From an uncultured Oscillospiraceae bacterium (GTDB taxonomy: Bacteria; Bacillota; Clostridia; Oscillospirales; Ruminococcaceae), in the NCBI GenBank assembly GCA_910583935.1, contig CAJTZM010000004.1:1-33927 (forward strand): a stretch of DNA of 33,927 nt, written 5' to 3'. This document shows, piece by piece, positions 14,316 to 23,186 of this stretch. Within the stretch, counting starts at the first letter, position 1; the number at the start of each line of letters is the position of its first letter. The notes beneath the pieces were generated by a model. The model had not been told where the DNA came from, did no database searches, and saw only the letters and a list, made by a program, of their open reading frames with translations. The position numbers and the translations under genes are program-made.

Positions 14316-16278
14316 CCTTGAAACTTACAGCAGCGTTCCGATTGCAAAGGCGGGTGCGTACAAATACGTCCAGAGCCCCGATTTTGAAATCCTGCTGTTT
14401 GCGTACAGCGTTGATGGAGAGCCGGTGCAGATTGTGGACTTAGCACAGGGAGAGATACTTCCTGATTGGCTTTACCGCTCTATCACTGACCCCGCTTTCA
14501 TTAAACACGCATACAACGCTGCGTTTGAGTGGTATTGCCTGTCAAAATTCTGTGGGCTGCTCCTGCCTGTGGAACAGTGGCGCGATACTATGCTCCACGG
14601 CCTCTACTGCGGTTATACCGCTGGTCTGGACGCAACAGGCAAGGCGCTGGGCCTTCCTGCTGAAAAGCAGAAACTCTCTATGGGCAAGGCACTCATTCGT
14701 TACTTCTGTGTTCCTTGTAACCCCACTCAGGCGAACGGCGGCAGGACACGGAACCTGCCGAAGCACGACCCCGATAAATGGGAGCTGTTTAAGACCTACT
14801 GCCGGGGTGACGTTACCACCGAAATGGAGATTGAGCGGCGGCTATCTAACTTCCCTGTGCCGGATGCAGTCGAGAAACAGTGGCAGACCGACCTCATCAT
14901 CAACGCTCGCGGCGTTGCTGTGGACATGAGTATGGTGCAGGGTGCTCTCCATATCGGGGACAGCACGAGAGAGCAACTGATGGCAGAGGCTACGGAGCTC
15001 ACAGGGCTTGAAAACCCCAACAGTATTCAGCAACTCATGGGCTGGCTGGAACCGAGGGTTGACGATATGGTAACGGACCTTCGTAAAGAGACCGTTGCTA
15101 CAATGCTCGAAAACGGGACCGCCAAAGATGAAGCAGCGCGAGTGTTGGAAATCCGGCAGGAGCTGGGAAAGACCAGCACCAAAAAGTACGATGCCATTGA
15201 AGCGGCGGTCTGCTCCGATGGACGCGTCCGGGGGTTGCTGCAATTCTACGGCGCGAACCGAACAGGCCGATGGGCTGGGCGGCTGGTGCAGGTCCAAAAC
15301 CTACCGCGCACTTACATCGGGCAGTTACCGCTGGCACGAGAGGCGGTCAGAAACAAAGAGGCTGACAAGTTGCGGCTGCTCTACGGTTCTATCCCTGACA
15401 CCCTTTCCCAGCTCATCCGCACGTCATTTGTGGCATCGCCGGGGAACAAGCTCGTAGATGCGGACTTTTCAGCAATCGAAGCGCGGGTTATCTCGTGGCT
15501 TGCTGGCGAGCAGTGGCGGCTGGAAGTGTTCAGGACGCACGGCAAAATCTACGAAGCGTCGGCATCGCAAATGTTCGGAGTGCCTATTGAGAAAATCAAA
15601 AAGGGCAACCCCGAATATGCGCTGCGGCAAAAGGGCAAGGTCGCTGAGCTGGCGCTTGGCTATCAGGGCAGCTCTGGCGCACTCGTAGCGATGGGCGCTT
15701 TGAAGATGGGGATTCCAGAGAGCGACCTGCCAGACATTGTTTCTCGCTGGCGGGAATCAAACAGGCGCATTGTGGACCTGTGGTACAGTCTCGAAAGCGC
15801 GGCGGTGTCCGTCATCGAAAGCGGTTCTCCCGCAGGGGTGAGGAACCTCATCCTGATGCGGGAGATAGACCCTGCGAATGGGCTGGACTACCTCACGATT
15901 ACCCTGCCGAGCAAGCGGAAACTGTATTACGCCCATCCAAGCCTTACGACAAACGAATGGAACAAGCCGTCTATTCTCTATTACGGCTCTAACCAGACCA
16001 CAAAGCAATGGTCGCAGCTTGAAACCTACGGCGGCAAGTTGGTGGAGAATGTGGTACAGGCAATCGCCCGCGACTGCCTTGCAGTGGCGATAGAGCACTT
16101 GGAGGCGGCGGGATTCCCCGTAGTGTTCCACGTCCATGACGAGGTAGTCATCGACATTCCAGAGGACAAGGCAAACCTCGATGAAGTGGTGCGGCTGATG
16201 ACGCCGCCGATACCGTGGGCTCCCGACCTGCCGCTGAACGCGGATGGCTGGATAGGCGATTTCTTCAAGAAGGATTAA
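14293..16278 (+). CDS. polA-like: family A DNA polymerase with 3'-5' exonuclease, 661 aa
   Basis: Exonuclease motif I is SIDLETYSS at the N-terminus, with later exonuclease Asp residues (HAYNAAFEWYCL; TYCRGDVTTE). Polymerase motif A is DADFSAIEARVISWLAGE, motif B RQKGKVAELALGYQG, and motif C VHDEVVIDIPED. These are complete catalytic signatures of a phage Pol I-type replicative polymerase lacking the 5' nuclease domain. ATG preceded by AGGAGGCCAAAA inside the upstream gene. Central enzyme of the replication module. Confidence 0.96.
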   Translation: MLHHLSIDLETYSSVPIAKAGAYKYVQSPDFEILLFAYSVDGEPVQIVDLAQGEILPDWLYRSITDPAFIKHAYNAAFEWYCLSKFCGLLLPVEQWRDTMLHGLYCGYTAGLDATGKALGLPAEKQKLSMGKALIRYFCVPCNPTQANGGRTRNLPKHDPDKWELFKTYCRGDVTTEMEIERRLSNFPVPDAVEKQWQTDLIINARGVAVDMSMVQGALHIGDSTREQLMAEATELTGLENPNSIQQLMGWLEPRVDDMVTDLRKETVATMLENGTAKDEAARVLEIRQELGKTSTKKYDAIEAAVCSDGRVRGLLQFYGANRTGRWAGRLVQVQNLPRTYIGQLPLAREAVRNKEADKLRLLYGSIPDTLSQLIRTSFVASPGNKLVDADFSAIEARVISWLAGEQWRLEVFRTHGKIYEASASQMFGVPIEKIKKGNPEYALRQKGKVAELALGYQGSSGALVAMGALKMGIPESDLPDIVSRWRESNRRIVDLWYSLESAAVSVIESGSPAGVRNLILMREIDPANGLDYLTITLPSKRKLYYAHPSLTTNEWNKPSILYYGSNQTTKQWSQLETYGGKLVENVVQAIARDCLAVAIEHLEAAGFPVVFHVHDEVVIDIPEDKANLDEVVRLMTPPIPWAPDLPLNADGWIGDFFKKD

Positions 16279-16288
16279 GGAGGACAAC

Positions 16289-16933
16289 ATGAAAATTATC
16301 AACCCGTCATTTGAAATCATTGGAAACGTAGACGGCTCTGCTATCGTGCGCCACATCGAGAAGTGCGGCAGGGTATGTTACAAGTCGGAGGATAGAATTA
16401 CCGACGACAGCGCGGAGAAGTTCGTCGCGGGCATTATCCAGCGCGGTCACGAGGCGGTGCTGGAACACGCCAGTGTCACGGTCAAGTTCATTTGTGACAG
16501 AGGCGTGAGCCACGAAATCGTCAGGCATCGGCTGGCCTCATTCTGTCAGGAAAGTACCCGCTACTGCAATTATTCCAGTGACAAGTTTGGCAGTGAGATT
16601 ACTGTTATCAGGCCGTGCTTCACAGATGAAAACGAAATGGGCTTTAATCGCTGGAAATCAATTTGTGAAGCAGCCGAGAGGTCATATTTTATGCTTCTGG
16701 ACTTCGGCTGGTCTCCGCAGGAGGCCCGCGCTGTTCTGCCTAACTCTCTAAAAACAGAGGTCGTTATGACAGCTAACCTCAGAGAATGGCGGCATTTTCT
16801 GAAACTGCGTACCGACAACGCCGCCCATCCGCAGATGCGAGAGATGGCACGGCCGCTGCTCTGCACGATGCAGGAGCTTGTGCCAGTCGTGTTTGACAAC
16901 ATTACGTGGAGGGATTACTGTGATGCGAATTGA
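16289..16933 (+). CDS. thyX: FAD-dependent thymidylate synthase ThyX, 214 aa
   Basis: Contains the ThyX signature RHRLASFCQESTRY (RHRxxSxxxxSxR), HEAVLEHASVTVKF and NAAHPQMREMARPLL. ThyX makes dTMP from dUMP using FAD and methylene-THF. ATG after AAGGAGGACAAC. With the dCMP deaminase next to it, it forms a dTMP supply pair for phage DNA synthesis. Length normal. Confidence 0.96.
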   Translation: MKIINPSFEIIGNVDGSAIVRHIEKCGRVCYKSEDRITDDSAEKFVAGIIQRGHEAVLEHASVTVKFICDRGVSHEIVRHRLASFCQESTRYCNYSSDKFGSEITVIRPCFTDENEMGFNRWKSICEAAERSYFMLLDFGWSPQEARAVLPNSLKTEVVMTANLREWRHFLKLRTDNAAHPQMREMARPLLCTMQELVPVVFDNITWRDYCDAN

Positions 16934-17381
16934 GAAGGACGACTACTACATCGGCATCGCAAGCGCCGTCTCGAAGCGGTCTACCTGCCTACGGCGGCAA
17001 TACGGCGCAGTCATCGTGGTAAACGATGAGATTGTTTCCACCGGCTACAACGGTGCTCCACGCGGACAGGAGAATTGCTGTGACAGCGGTGTGTGCATCA
17101 GGAACGAGCTGAATGTCCCCAAGGGCGAACGCTACGAGCTTTGCAAGGCTCTCCATGCTGAGATGAACGCCATCATCAGCGCGGCCCGCAAGGACATGAT
17201 TGGCGGGACAATGTACATCTCCGGCTATGAGGCCGATGAGGGTTGCGCTGACCCGACCTGCTGCCTGATGTGCCGCAGATTCATACGGAACGCAGGAATC
17301 ATCCGTGTCATCGGCAACTTCAACGGAACAGCGAAAGAAATTGATGTTAGAGAGGGGGCAATGACCCATGAACAGGGCTGA
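16923..17381 (+). CDS. deoxycytidylate (dCMP) deaminase, 152 aa
   Basis: ATG 16923 overlaps the ThyX stop by 11 nt. Zinc-binding deaminase motif: HAEMNAI (His ligand, catalytic Glu) and DPTCCLMCRRF (Cys ligands). Substrate-side residues STGYNGAPRGQENC are typical of dCMP deaminases. Converts dCMP to dUMP, the ThyX substrate. Extra Cys residues may bind a structural zinc as in phage T4 Cd. Confidence 0.93.
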   Translation: MRIEKDDYYIGIASAVSKRSTCLRRQYGAVIVVNDEIVSTGYNGAPRGQENCCDSGVCIRNELNVPKGERYELCKALHAEMNAIISAARKDMIGGTMYISGYEADEGCADPTCCLMCRRFIRNAGIIRVIGNFNGTAKEIDVREGAMTHEQG

Positions 17382-17673
17382 AATTTTAGATGCCGCTCGC
17401 GTCTGCGTATGCGGGCAGCGGGAACAGGAATACGGAAAGCCGGAGGATAACTTCAATACAATCGGGCTGCTGTGGAGCGTTTACCTTAACGCCGCGCACC
17501 CTGAGTATACAAAGGCTTTCCCCTACAACGGCATCACGGCAAAGGATGTTGCGACCATGATGGCGTTGCTCAAAGTGGCTCGTACCGCCACTGGCAGCAG
17601 CCCCGACAGCTTCGTCGATTTGGCTGGCTACGCGGCCTGTGCTGGGGAAATCGCAACCCACGATGGGGAGTGA
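17368..17673 (+). CDS. DUF6378-like phage protein, 101 aa
   Basis: Overlaps the deaminase end by 14 nt. Sequence RAEILDAARVCVCGQREQEYG, GLLWSVYL and TAKDVATMMALLKVARTATG matches a common phage nucleotide-metabolism neighbour (DUF6378, as I recall). Helical; possibly related to MazG-like all-alpha pyrophosphohydrolases (inference). Confidence 0.75.
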   Translation: MNRAEILDAARVCVCGQREQEYGKPEDNFNTIGLLWSVYLNAAHPEYTKAFPYNGITAKDVATMMALLKVARTATGSSPDSFVDLAGYAACAGEIATHDGE

Positions 17674-17896
17674 CAGAAAGCCCTCGGCGTACCGAAACGC
17701 CGAAGGGTATTATGACCCGACTGCTGGCGAGGCGTACAGCAACATCACCGCAGACGAGCGTAAGCGCGATGCGGAACGTCTCGCTGCGATAAGCACCCTA
17801 ATGCCTATCCTGCGGAAGGTGACAGAACTCGTAGGCTTTGAAATCGTTGGGCGTATCACATTCGCAGACAAAGAAACAGGCAAAAGGTACAAGTAG
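17663..17896 (+). CDS. small phage protein, 77 aa
   Basis: ATG 17663 overlaps the previous stop by 11 nt; ribosome site weak, so coupling is likely. Product MGSDRKPSAYRNAEGYYDPT..., then a helical charged part. Frequently seen as a short downstream partner of nucleotide-metabolism genes in such phages; function unknown. Confidence 0.7.
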   Translation: MGSDRKPSAYRNAEGYYDPTAGEAYSNITADERKRDAERLAAISTLMPILRKVTELVGFEIVGRITFADKETGKRYK

Positions 17897-17908
17897 GAGG
17901 ACAAAGTT

Positions 17909-17959
17909 ATGCTTAAAACGATTGCACGTTTCGATATGGGAAATCCCATAACGGCGTGA
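17909..17959 (+). CDS. 16-residue leader peptide candidate before the primase-helicase
   Basis: A perfect TAGGAGGACAAAGTT site precedes ATG 17909; the frame MLKTIARFDMGNPITA ends at TGA 17957-17959, about 30 nt before the primase GTG. A further 11-codon frame starting ATG 17962 ends across the primase start. Could be a translational coupling or attenuation leader, or a remnant of a longer gene. Confidence 0.45.
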   Translation: MLKTIARFDMGNPITA

Positions 17960-17990
17960 TTATGGATATTACGAAGGGAGGCTGGCGCAG

Positions 17991-20426
17991 GTGCTGAATT
18001 ATGACCGAAAGATAACAATTACGACTGGCAACAATCGAAAAAGCATAAACTGGCGGCCCCTTACGACCACGCTGTCTGAGTTCTATGAGAAGTTACGGAT
18101 TCCAAGCCGTTCAACGGAAACGATGGCAGAATACCTCGCGCTTAAAAAGTCGGAACAGGATGACCGTAAGGACATCGGCGGCTTTGTTGCGGGTAGCCTC
18201 AACGGTCCCCGCCGCAAGGCGGGGGCTGTTACGGGGCGCGACATCATTACGTTGGACTTTGACACAATACCACCGGGAGGAACCGATGAAATTCTCAAAC
18301 GAGTGGAAGGGCTGGGCTGTGGCTACTGCATCTATTCCACGCGCAAACACGCCCCTGCCAGTCCGAGGCTACGTCTGTTGTTCCCACTTGACAGGACAGC
18401 TACCGCTGATGAGTATGAGCCGATTGCGCGGTATGTAGCGTGGAGCATAGGGATTGAGTTTGCAGACCCTACCACCTTTGAAGCCACTCGCCTGATGTAC
18501 TGGCCCAGCTGCTGTGCCGACAGCGAGTATGTGTTCAATTATGGTGATAAACCGATGCTCTCTGTGGACGGGCTGTTGGCGGCGCTGGACCAGAGTATCG
18601 GAGACTGGCGTGATGTATCGCGGTGGCCCCAAGTACCCGGTGCGGATAACGCATACAAAAAGCTGGCAATGAAACAGGTTGACCCGCTGAGTAAGAACGG
18701 CGTGGTCGGGGCGTTTTGCCGGACATACGACGTTTACGGCGCGATGGACACCTTTCTCGACGGCATCTATGCCCCTGTGGACGATTCGCGTGGACGCTAT
18801 ACCTATCTTGGCGGCAGCACAACGGGCGGTGCAGTCATCTACGACAACGGAATGTTCCTATACTCCCACCACTCTACCGACCCATGCTGTGGAAAACTGG
18901 TAAACGCTTTCGACCTCGTGAGGCTGCACAAGTTTGGCGACTTGGACGATAGTGCAGACCCGAAAACGCCGACGAACCGGCTCCCGTCATACACGGCGAT
19001 GTGCAATCTTGCCATAGCGGACACGCGGGTCTCGCGGCAGATAGCAAAGGAACGAGCCGATTCTGCGGTCAGCGATTTCAGCCAGTTGGCGCAGGTGTCA
19101 GACAGCGAGGATGCAGAGGGGCCAGACCTGAATTGGACGCAGAACTTGGAGCTGAACAGCCAGTCTGGGGCTATAAAGGCCACGATAGACAACATCTGGC
19201 TCATTTTAGAGAATGACCCGAACCTCAAAGGCAAGTTTGCGCTTAACGAGTTTGCGGGGCGCGGAGAGATATTGGGCGACCTTCCGTGGAGCCCGTTTGA
19301 GAAACGCCGCGCATGGACAGACAACGATAATCAGGGGCTTTACTGGTACTTTGAAAAGGTCTACAAAATCACCGGAAACGGCAAAATCGACGGTGCTCTT
19401 TCACTCCACAGCGAGAAGCACAAGTTCAACGACGTGTGGAATTTCCTCTCAGGGCTGACATGGGACGGAGTGCCGCGGCTCGACACTCTGCTCATTGATT
19501 ACCTTGGAGCCGCCGACAGGCCGTATGTCAGAGCTGTCACACGCAAGGCATTTACGGCGGCGGTGGCGCGGGCAATGGAGCCGGGGTGCAAGTATGACAC
19601 CATGCTGATTCTCGTCGGGCCGCAGGGCATCGGTAAGTCCACCCTGCTGGACAAGATGAGTAAGGGGTGGTTTAACGACGGCATCCGCACCTTCGAGGGC
19701 AAGGAGGCCAGCGAGCTGCTGCAAGGCGTATGGTTGATAGAGATTTCGGAGTTAGAGGCGTTCAGGCGTACCGGGGATGAGGCTCGTATCAAGCAGTTCC
19801 TTTCGCTTCGCTCAGACCGCTTTCGGGCGGCGTATGGGCGGCACGTCAAGGACATACCACGCTGCTGTGTGTTTTTCGGTTCCACGAACACGCCGGTGTT
19901 CCTGCATGACCGCACAGGCGGTCGTCGGTTCTGGCCCGTTGACGTTGGCGTACAGGAGCGAAAGAAATTCGTATGGGCGCATCTGGACGATGAGATAGAC
20001 CAAATATGGGCCGAGGCGGTCATGCGCTGGCGGCTGGGCGAGCAGATTTACCTTACCGGAGACGTGGAGCAGGACGCCAAGAAAGAACAGGAGGCCCACC
20101 GCGATGTCAGCAGTAAGGAGGGCATCATCATCGACTTCATCAACCGTCCCGTCCCCGCAGACTGGCAGAAATGGCCCTTAGATAAGCGCCGCATTTGGCT
20201 CAACGGCGAGGCGGTCACAGAGGGTACAGAGTTAGTTTTGCGTGACAGAGTGTGCGCATTGGAGATATGGTGCGAAGCCTTTGGAGGGCAGGTGCGGGAC
20301 TTTCGATATTCGGAATCGACAGAGATAAACGACATCCTGCGGTCACTGCCGGAGTGGGAGAAAACCCCAAACGGGCTGCGCTTTGGCTACTGTGGGTATC
20401 AGCGTGGATTTTTAAGGAGGACGTGA
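17991..20426 (+). CDS. VirE-type primase-helicase (replicative), 811 aa
   Basis: GTG start 9 nt after GGGAGG. N-terminal part includes ITLDFDTIPPG and an archaeo-eukaryotic-primase-like region with RLRLLFPLDR; the C-terminal VirE/D5-like SF3-type ATPase has Walker A ILVGPQGIGKSTLLDKMSKG and a Walker B-like WLIEISELEAFRR, then STNTPVFLHDRTGGRRFWPV. Likely primes and unwinds at the phage origin. Length normal for fused primase-helicases. Confidence 0.92.
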   Translation: MLNYDRKITITTGNNRKSINWRPLTTTLSEFYEKLRIPSRSTETMAEYLALKKSEQDDRKDIGGFVAGSLNGPRRKAGAVTGRDIITLDFDTIPPGGTDEILKRVEGLGCGYCIYSTRKHAPASPRLRLLFPLDRTATADEYEPIARYVAWSIGIEFADPTTFEATRLMYWPSCCADSEYVFNYGDKPMLSVDGLLAALDQSIGDWRDVSRWPQVPGADNAYKKLAMKQVDPLSKNGVVGAFCRTYDVYGAMDTFLDGIYAPVDDSRGRYTYLGGSTTGGAVIYDNGMFLYSHHSTDPCCGKLVNAFDLVRLHKFGDLDDSADPKTPTNRLPSYTAMCNLAIADTRVSRQIAKERADSAVSDFSQLAQVSDSEDAEGPDLNWTQNLELNSQSGAIKATIDNIWLILENDPNLKGKFALNEFAGRGEILGDLPWSPFEKRRAWTDNDNQGLYWYFEKVYKITGNGKIDGALSLHSEKHKFNDVWNFLSGLTWDGVPRLDTLLIDYLGAADRPYVRAVTRKAFTAAVARAMEPGCKYDTMLILVGPQGIGKSTLLDKMSKGWFNDGIRTFEGKEASELLQGVWLIEISELEAFRRTGDEARIKQFLSLRSDRFRAAYGRHVKDIPRCCVFFGSTNTPVFLHDRTGGRRFWPVDVGVQERKKFVWAHLDDEIDQIWAEAVMRWRLGEQIYLTGDVEQDAKKEQEAHRDVSSKEGIIIDFINRPVPADWQKWPLDKRRIWLNGEAVTEGTELVLRDRVCALEIWCEAFGGQVRDFRYSESTEINDILRSLPEWEKTPNGLRFGYCGYQRGFLRRT

Positions 20427-20427
20427 G

Positions 20428-20661
20428 ATGTATGAAGATTTGCATCAAAAGCGTAGACCCAAAGTTCCAAAATGCCTTCAAGCTAACGGTATTCGCGGAT
20501 TTTTAGGAGTTTTGAGCCCGTCAAAAGTCTATTCCAGCGATTCATTGGAGGCAAAAACATTCTTTGATGGGGTGCTAAAATACCGTATCTACAAACGTGC
20601 CGCTGGCAAGGATGAATGGCATCGTGCCTACCGGCAACACCGATTGAATAGGAGGACATAG
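20428..20661 (+). CDS. small basic phage protein, 77 aa
   Basis: ATG after AAGGAGGACGTGAG, 1 nt after the primase stop. Basic (MYEDLHQKRRPKVPKCLQAN); its 3' end carries the AGGAGGACA site of the next gene. Unknown function. Confidence 0.65.
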   Translation: MYEDLHQKRRPKVPKCLQANGIRGFLGVLSPSKVYSSDSLEAKTFFDGVLKYRIYKRAAGKDEWHRAYRQHRLNRRT

Positions 20662-20663
20662 AG

Positions 20664-20861
20664 ATGTATCTGGCGACAAAAGACGGCATTTCCGAGACCC
20701 CAAGACTGAGGCCAATTAAGGCGCTGTTTTGTAAGCACCGCCATATCATAGCCGGTAAGGCTTGCAGTAAAAACGGACTGCGGAGAATTTCGGGGCTTGA
20801 TGTGTATGTGGTCTGCATCGATTGCGGAAAGGTGCTTCACGAAAACCACACAAATTATTAG
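20664..20861 (+). CDS. small Cys-containing phage protein, 65 aa
   Basis: ATG after AGGAGGACATAGAG. Ends GLDVYVVCIDCGKVLHENHT; with Cys/His residues earlier (LFCKHRHIIAGKAC) this suggests one zinc site. Common as a tiny downstream gene in phage replication operons. Confidence 0.7.
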   Translation: MYLATKDGISETPRLRPIKALFCKHRHIIAGKACSKNGLRRISGLDVYVVCIDCGKVLHENHTNY

Positions 20862-20870
20862 GAGGATGCC

Positions 20871-21188
20871 ATGAGGGTCAAGAAGTATAAGGGCAAGGTG
20901 TTCGGTGCTGACTTGACCGCAGCCGAGAAAAAGGCAATGGACATCGAGATAAAGCGGCAGCTCGCGGAGTACGAACGGAATCATGCCATCGAACTCGAAG
21001 CAATCATTCTGTGGGTGCTCCATGAGCAGCTGGGCTTTGGCGAGAAACGGCTGCGGCGATTCCACGACGGGTTTGCGCCGGAGATTGACGCCCTGCTAAA
21101 ACGGTACGAGATGGACGATGCAGATGAGACCTGGCTTTGTATGAAAAAGCTCAAAGACGTTGGTATCGACATCACAAAATGGGCCTGA
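20871..21188 (+). CDS. phage hypothetical protein, 105 aa
   Basis: ATG after TAGGAGGATGCC. Helical, charged: GADLTAAEKKAMDIEIKRQL, IILWVLHEQLGFGEKRLRRF. Ends exactly where the TGAAACAT iteron region begins; its stop shares bases with the first repeat. Possible replication or DNA-binding accessory, unproven. Confidence 0.75.
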   Translation: MRVKKYKGKVFGADLTAAEKKAMDIEIKRQLAEYERNHAIELEAIILWVLHEQLGFGEKRLRRFHDGFAPEIDALLKRYEMDDADETWLCMKKLKDVGIDITKWA

Positions 21189-21495
21189 AACACTGAAACA
21201 TCTGAATGAAACATCTGAATTTCATTCACACATTAGGGATAAAGGGAAAGTTTTAGGCTGGAAATTCAACACAATGTTTCAGCCTCGAATGTTTCAATGT
21301 TTCGGGCATTGTTTCACCAATGTTTCAGGCTAAACCCTTGATATTACTGGCTTTTCAGCCTTTTGAAACATTGAAACATTCAAATCATAACTCAGGTAAA
21401 AATAGAGAGATTAGAGGAATTAGAGGGTATTGCGTACCTCTCTAATATCCCTAATGCCCCTAATCTCATAAAAAGTATGGGAGACCAATGTTTCA
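21186..21495 (+). other. candidate phage replication origin: iteron region
   Basis: 310 bp of AT-rich noncoding DNA with 11 copies of TGAAACAT or near-copies: plus orientation at 21186, 21194, 21207, 21364 and 21372; inverted at 21274, 21289, 21297 (one change), 21309 (one change), 21320 and 21488. A second set, ATTAGAGG/CCYCTAAT, occurs near 21410, 21419, 21437, 21449 and 21457 as an interrupted inverted array. Clustered motifs in both orientations between the primase-helicase and helicase/nuclease genes are typical of initiator-binding origins. The last copy abuts the VRR-NUC ribosome site, so it could also regulate that gene. Confidence 0.75.
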
Positions 21496-21509
21496 GGAGG
21501 TAAAAGCAC

Positions 21510-21797
21510 TTGAAAGAGAGCACAATCGAACGGCATTTGGTCGAGGGCGTAAAGCGCCTCGGCGGTATGTGCATAAAGTTCACAAGCCCCGGAACACCCG
21601 GCGTTCCAGACCGGCTTATCATCACTTCGGAAGGTAGGATAATCTTCGCAGAGCTGAAAACGGAGGTCGGCTATCTGTCGAAAATCCAGAAGTACACAAT
21701 CGGGCAGATGATGAAACGGGGCGCAGATGTGAGGGTGGTTAAGGGCATTGACGGCGTGAGACAGCTTTTAGCTGAAATCGAGGGAGGCGGTATCTGA
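21510..21797 (+). CDS. VRR-NUC domain nuclease, 95 aa
   Basis: TTG start 21510 after AGGAGGTAAAAGCAC. Stand-alone VRR-NUC: ERHLVEGVKRLGGMCIKF, SPGTPGVPDRLII (catalytic Asp), IIFAELKTEVGYLS (ExK). Such small phage nucleases cleave branched or flap DNA. Stop overlaps the helicase start by one base. Confidence 0.93.
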   Translation: MKESTIERHLVEGVKRLGGMCIKFTSPGTPGVPDRLIITSEGRIIFAELKTEVGYLSKIQKYTIGQMMKRGADVRVVKGIDGVRQLLAEIEGGGI

Positions 21798-23167
21798 TGA
21801 AGTTTGTACCCTACCCCTACCAGCAGTATTGCATCGACAGCATTATCTACAACAGGGCTGTTGGGCTGTTTCTCGATATGGGGTTAGGCAAGACGGTGAT
21901 AACCCTGTCAGCGATACACGACCTGCGGTACAATCGGTGGGAGGTTCAAAAGCCTCTTATCGTTGCCCCAAAAACAGTCGCGGAGGCGACATGGACAAAA
22001 GAGGCGGCAAAGTGGGACCACCTCAAAATGATGAGGGTCATTCCGGTTCTTGGGACACAGCAGCAGCGCCTTCGGGCGTTAGCGACACCAGCAGACGCAT
22101 ACGTCATCAACCGTGAGAATGTCCCTTGGCTGGTCGAACACTTCAAAAACGCTTGGCCTTTCGATATGGTGGTACTGGATGAAAGTTCCAGTTTCAAAAA
22201 CTCACAGAGTAAGCGGTTCAAGGCATTGAAGCTGGTGCGGTCACGCATCCGACGAATCGTAGAGCTGACCGGCACCCCATCAAGCAACGGTTTGGAGGAC
22301 CTGTGGGCGCAGATTTACTTACTTGACGAGGGCGCACGTTTGGGTCGCACTATTTCAGCGTACCGGCAGATGTACTTTGCCCCCGGCAAGCGGAACAGGA
22401 CAACGGTTTTCAGTTATGAGCCGATGGAGGGTAGTTTTGACAGAATCAAACAGGCCATCAGCGACATCTGCATAAGCATGAAAGCGGAGGACTATTTGAC
22501 CCTCCCTGACGTGATGACGAATGATGTTCCTGTCAAGCTGGATGCCAAAGCGCAAAAGGCATATACGGAGTTGGAGACGGAGCTACTGTTGCAGGTTGAT
22601 GAAAACACCATAACAGCCAGTAGCGCAGGTGTCTTGACTGGAAAGCTGTTGCAGCTATGCAATGGAGCCATTTATGATGAGGACCGAAATGCAGTTCCGG
22701 TTCACGACTGCAAAATCAACGCATTCATGGAGTTGGTGGAGCAGTTGAACGGGCAACACGCTTTGGTGTTCTACAACTTCCAGCACGACCGCGACCGGCT
22801 GTTGGAGGCGCTGGCCCCTACTGGCCTTCGAGTGCGGGTGTATTCTCAGGCAAAGGATGAGCAGGACTGGAACAACGGAGAGGTTGACATCCTGTTAGCG
22901 CATCCTGCCAGCTGTGGCTACGGTTTGAATTTACAGCGCGGCGGTCATCATGCGGTCTGGTTCGGGCTGACGTGGAGCTTGGAGCAATACGAACAGGCAA
23001 ACAAGCGTCTGCACCGGCAGGGGCAGGAACACCCGGTTGTTATCCACCACCTGATAGCGCAGGGCGGTATGGATGAGGTAGTTATCGAGGCTCTGCAAAG
23101 CAAGGGCGATATGCAGGGTGCTTTGATGGATGCCCTTCGAGTACGAATCAACAAAGTTCGCAGTTAA
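21797..23167 (+). CDS. SNF2-family DNA helicase/ATPase, 456 aa
   Basis: Helicase motifs: LFLDMGLGKTVITLSAIHD (Walker A), PLIVAPKTV (Ia), MVVLDESSSFK (II, DE-S-S variant of DEAH), ELTGTPSSNGLEDLWAQIYL (III), HALVFYNFQHDRDRLLEAL (IV) and EQYEQANKRLHRQGQEHPV (VI, QxxxRxxRxGQ). Typical phage SNF2-like helicase following VRR-NUC; acts on replication or recombination intermediates. Confidence 0.94.
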   Translation: MKFVPYPYQQYCIDSIIYNRAVGLFLDMGLGKTVITLSAIHDLRYNRWEVQKPLIVAPKTVAEATWTKEAAKWDHLKMMRVIPVLGTQQQRLRALATPADAYVINRENVPWLVEHFKNAWPFDMVVLDESSSFKNSQSKRFKALKLVRSRIRRIVELTGTPSSNGLEDLWAQIYLLDEGARLGRTISAYRQMYFAPGKRNRTTVFSYEPMEGSFDRIKQAISDICISMKAEDYLTLPDVMTNDVPVKLDAKAQKAYTELETELLLQVDENTITASSAGVLTGKLLQLCNGAIYDEDRNAVPVHDCKINAFMELVEQLNGQHALVFYNFQHDRDRLLEALAPTGLRVRVYSQAKDEQDWNNGEVDILLAHPASCGYGLNLQRGGHHAVWFGLTWSLEQYEQANKRLHRQGQEHPVVIHHLIAQGGMDEVVIEALQSKGDMQGALMDALRVRINKVRS

Positions 23168-23186
23168 AAAAGGAGGTGGCACAGCT

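Noticed and set aside
21186..21495. CRISPR array
   Set aside because: Repeats are only 8 bp, irregularly spaced and in both orientations, with no uniform spacers; fits iterons better.
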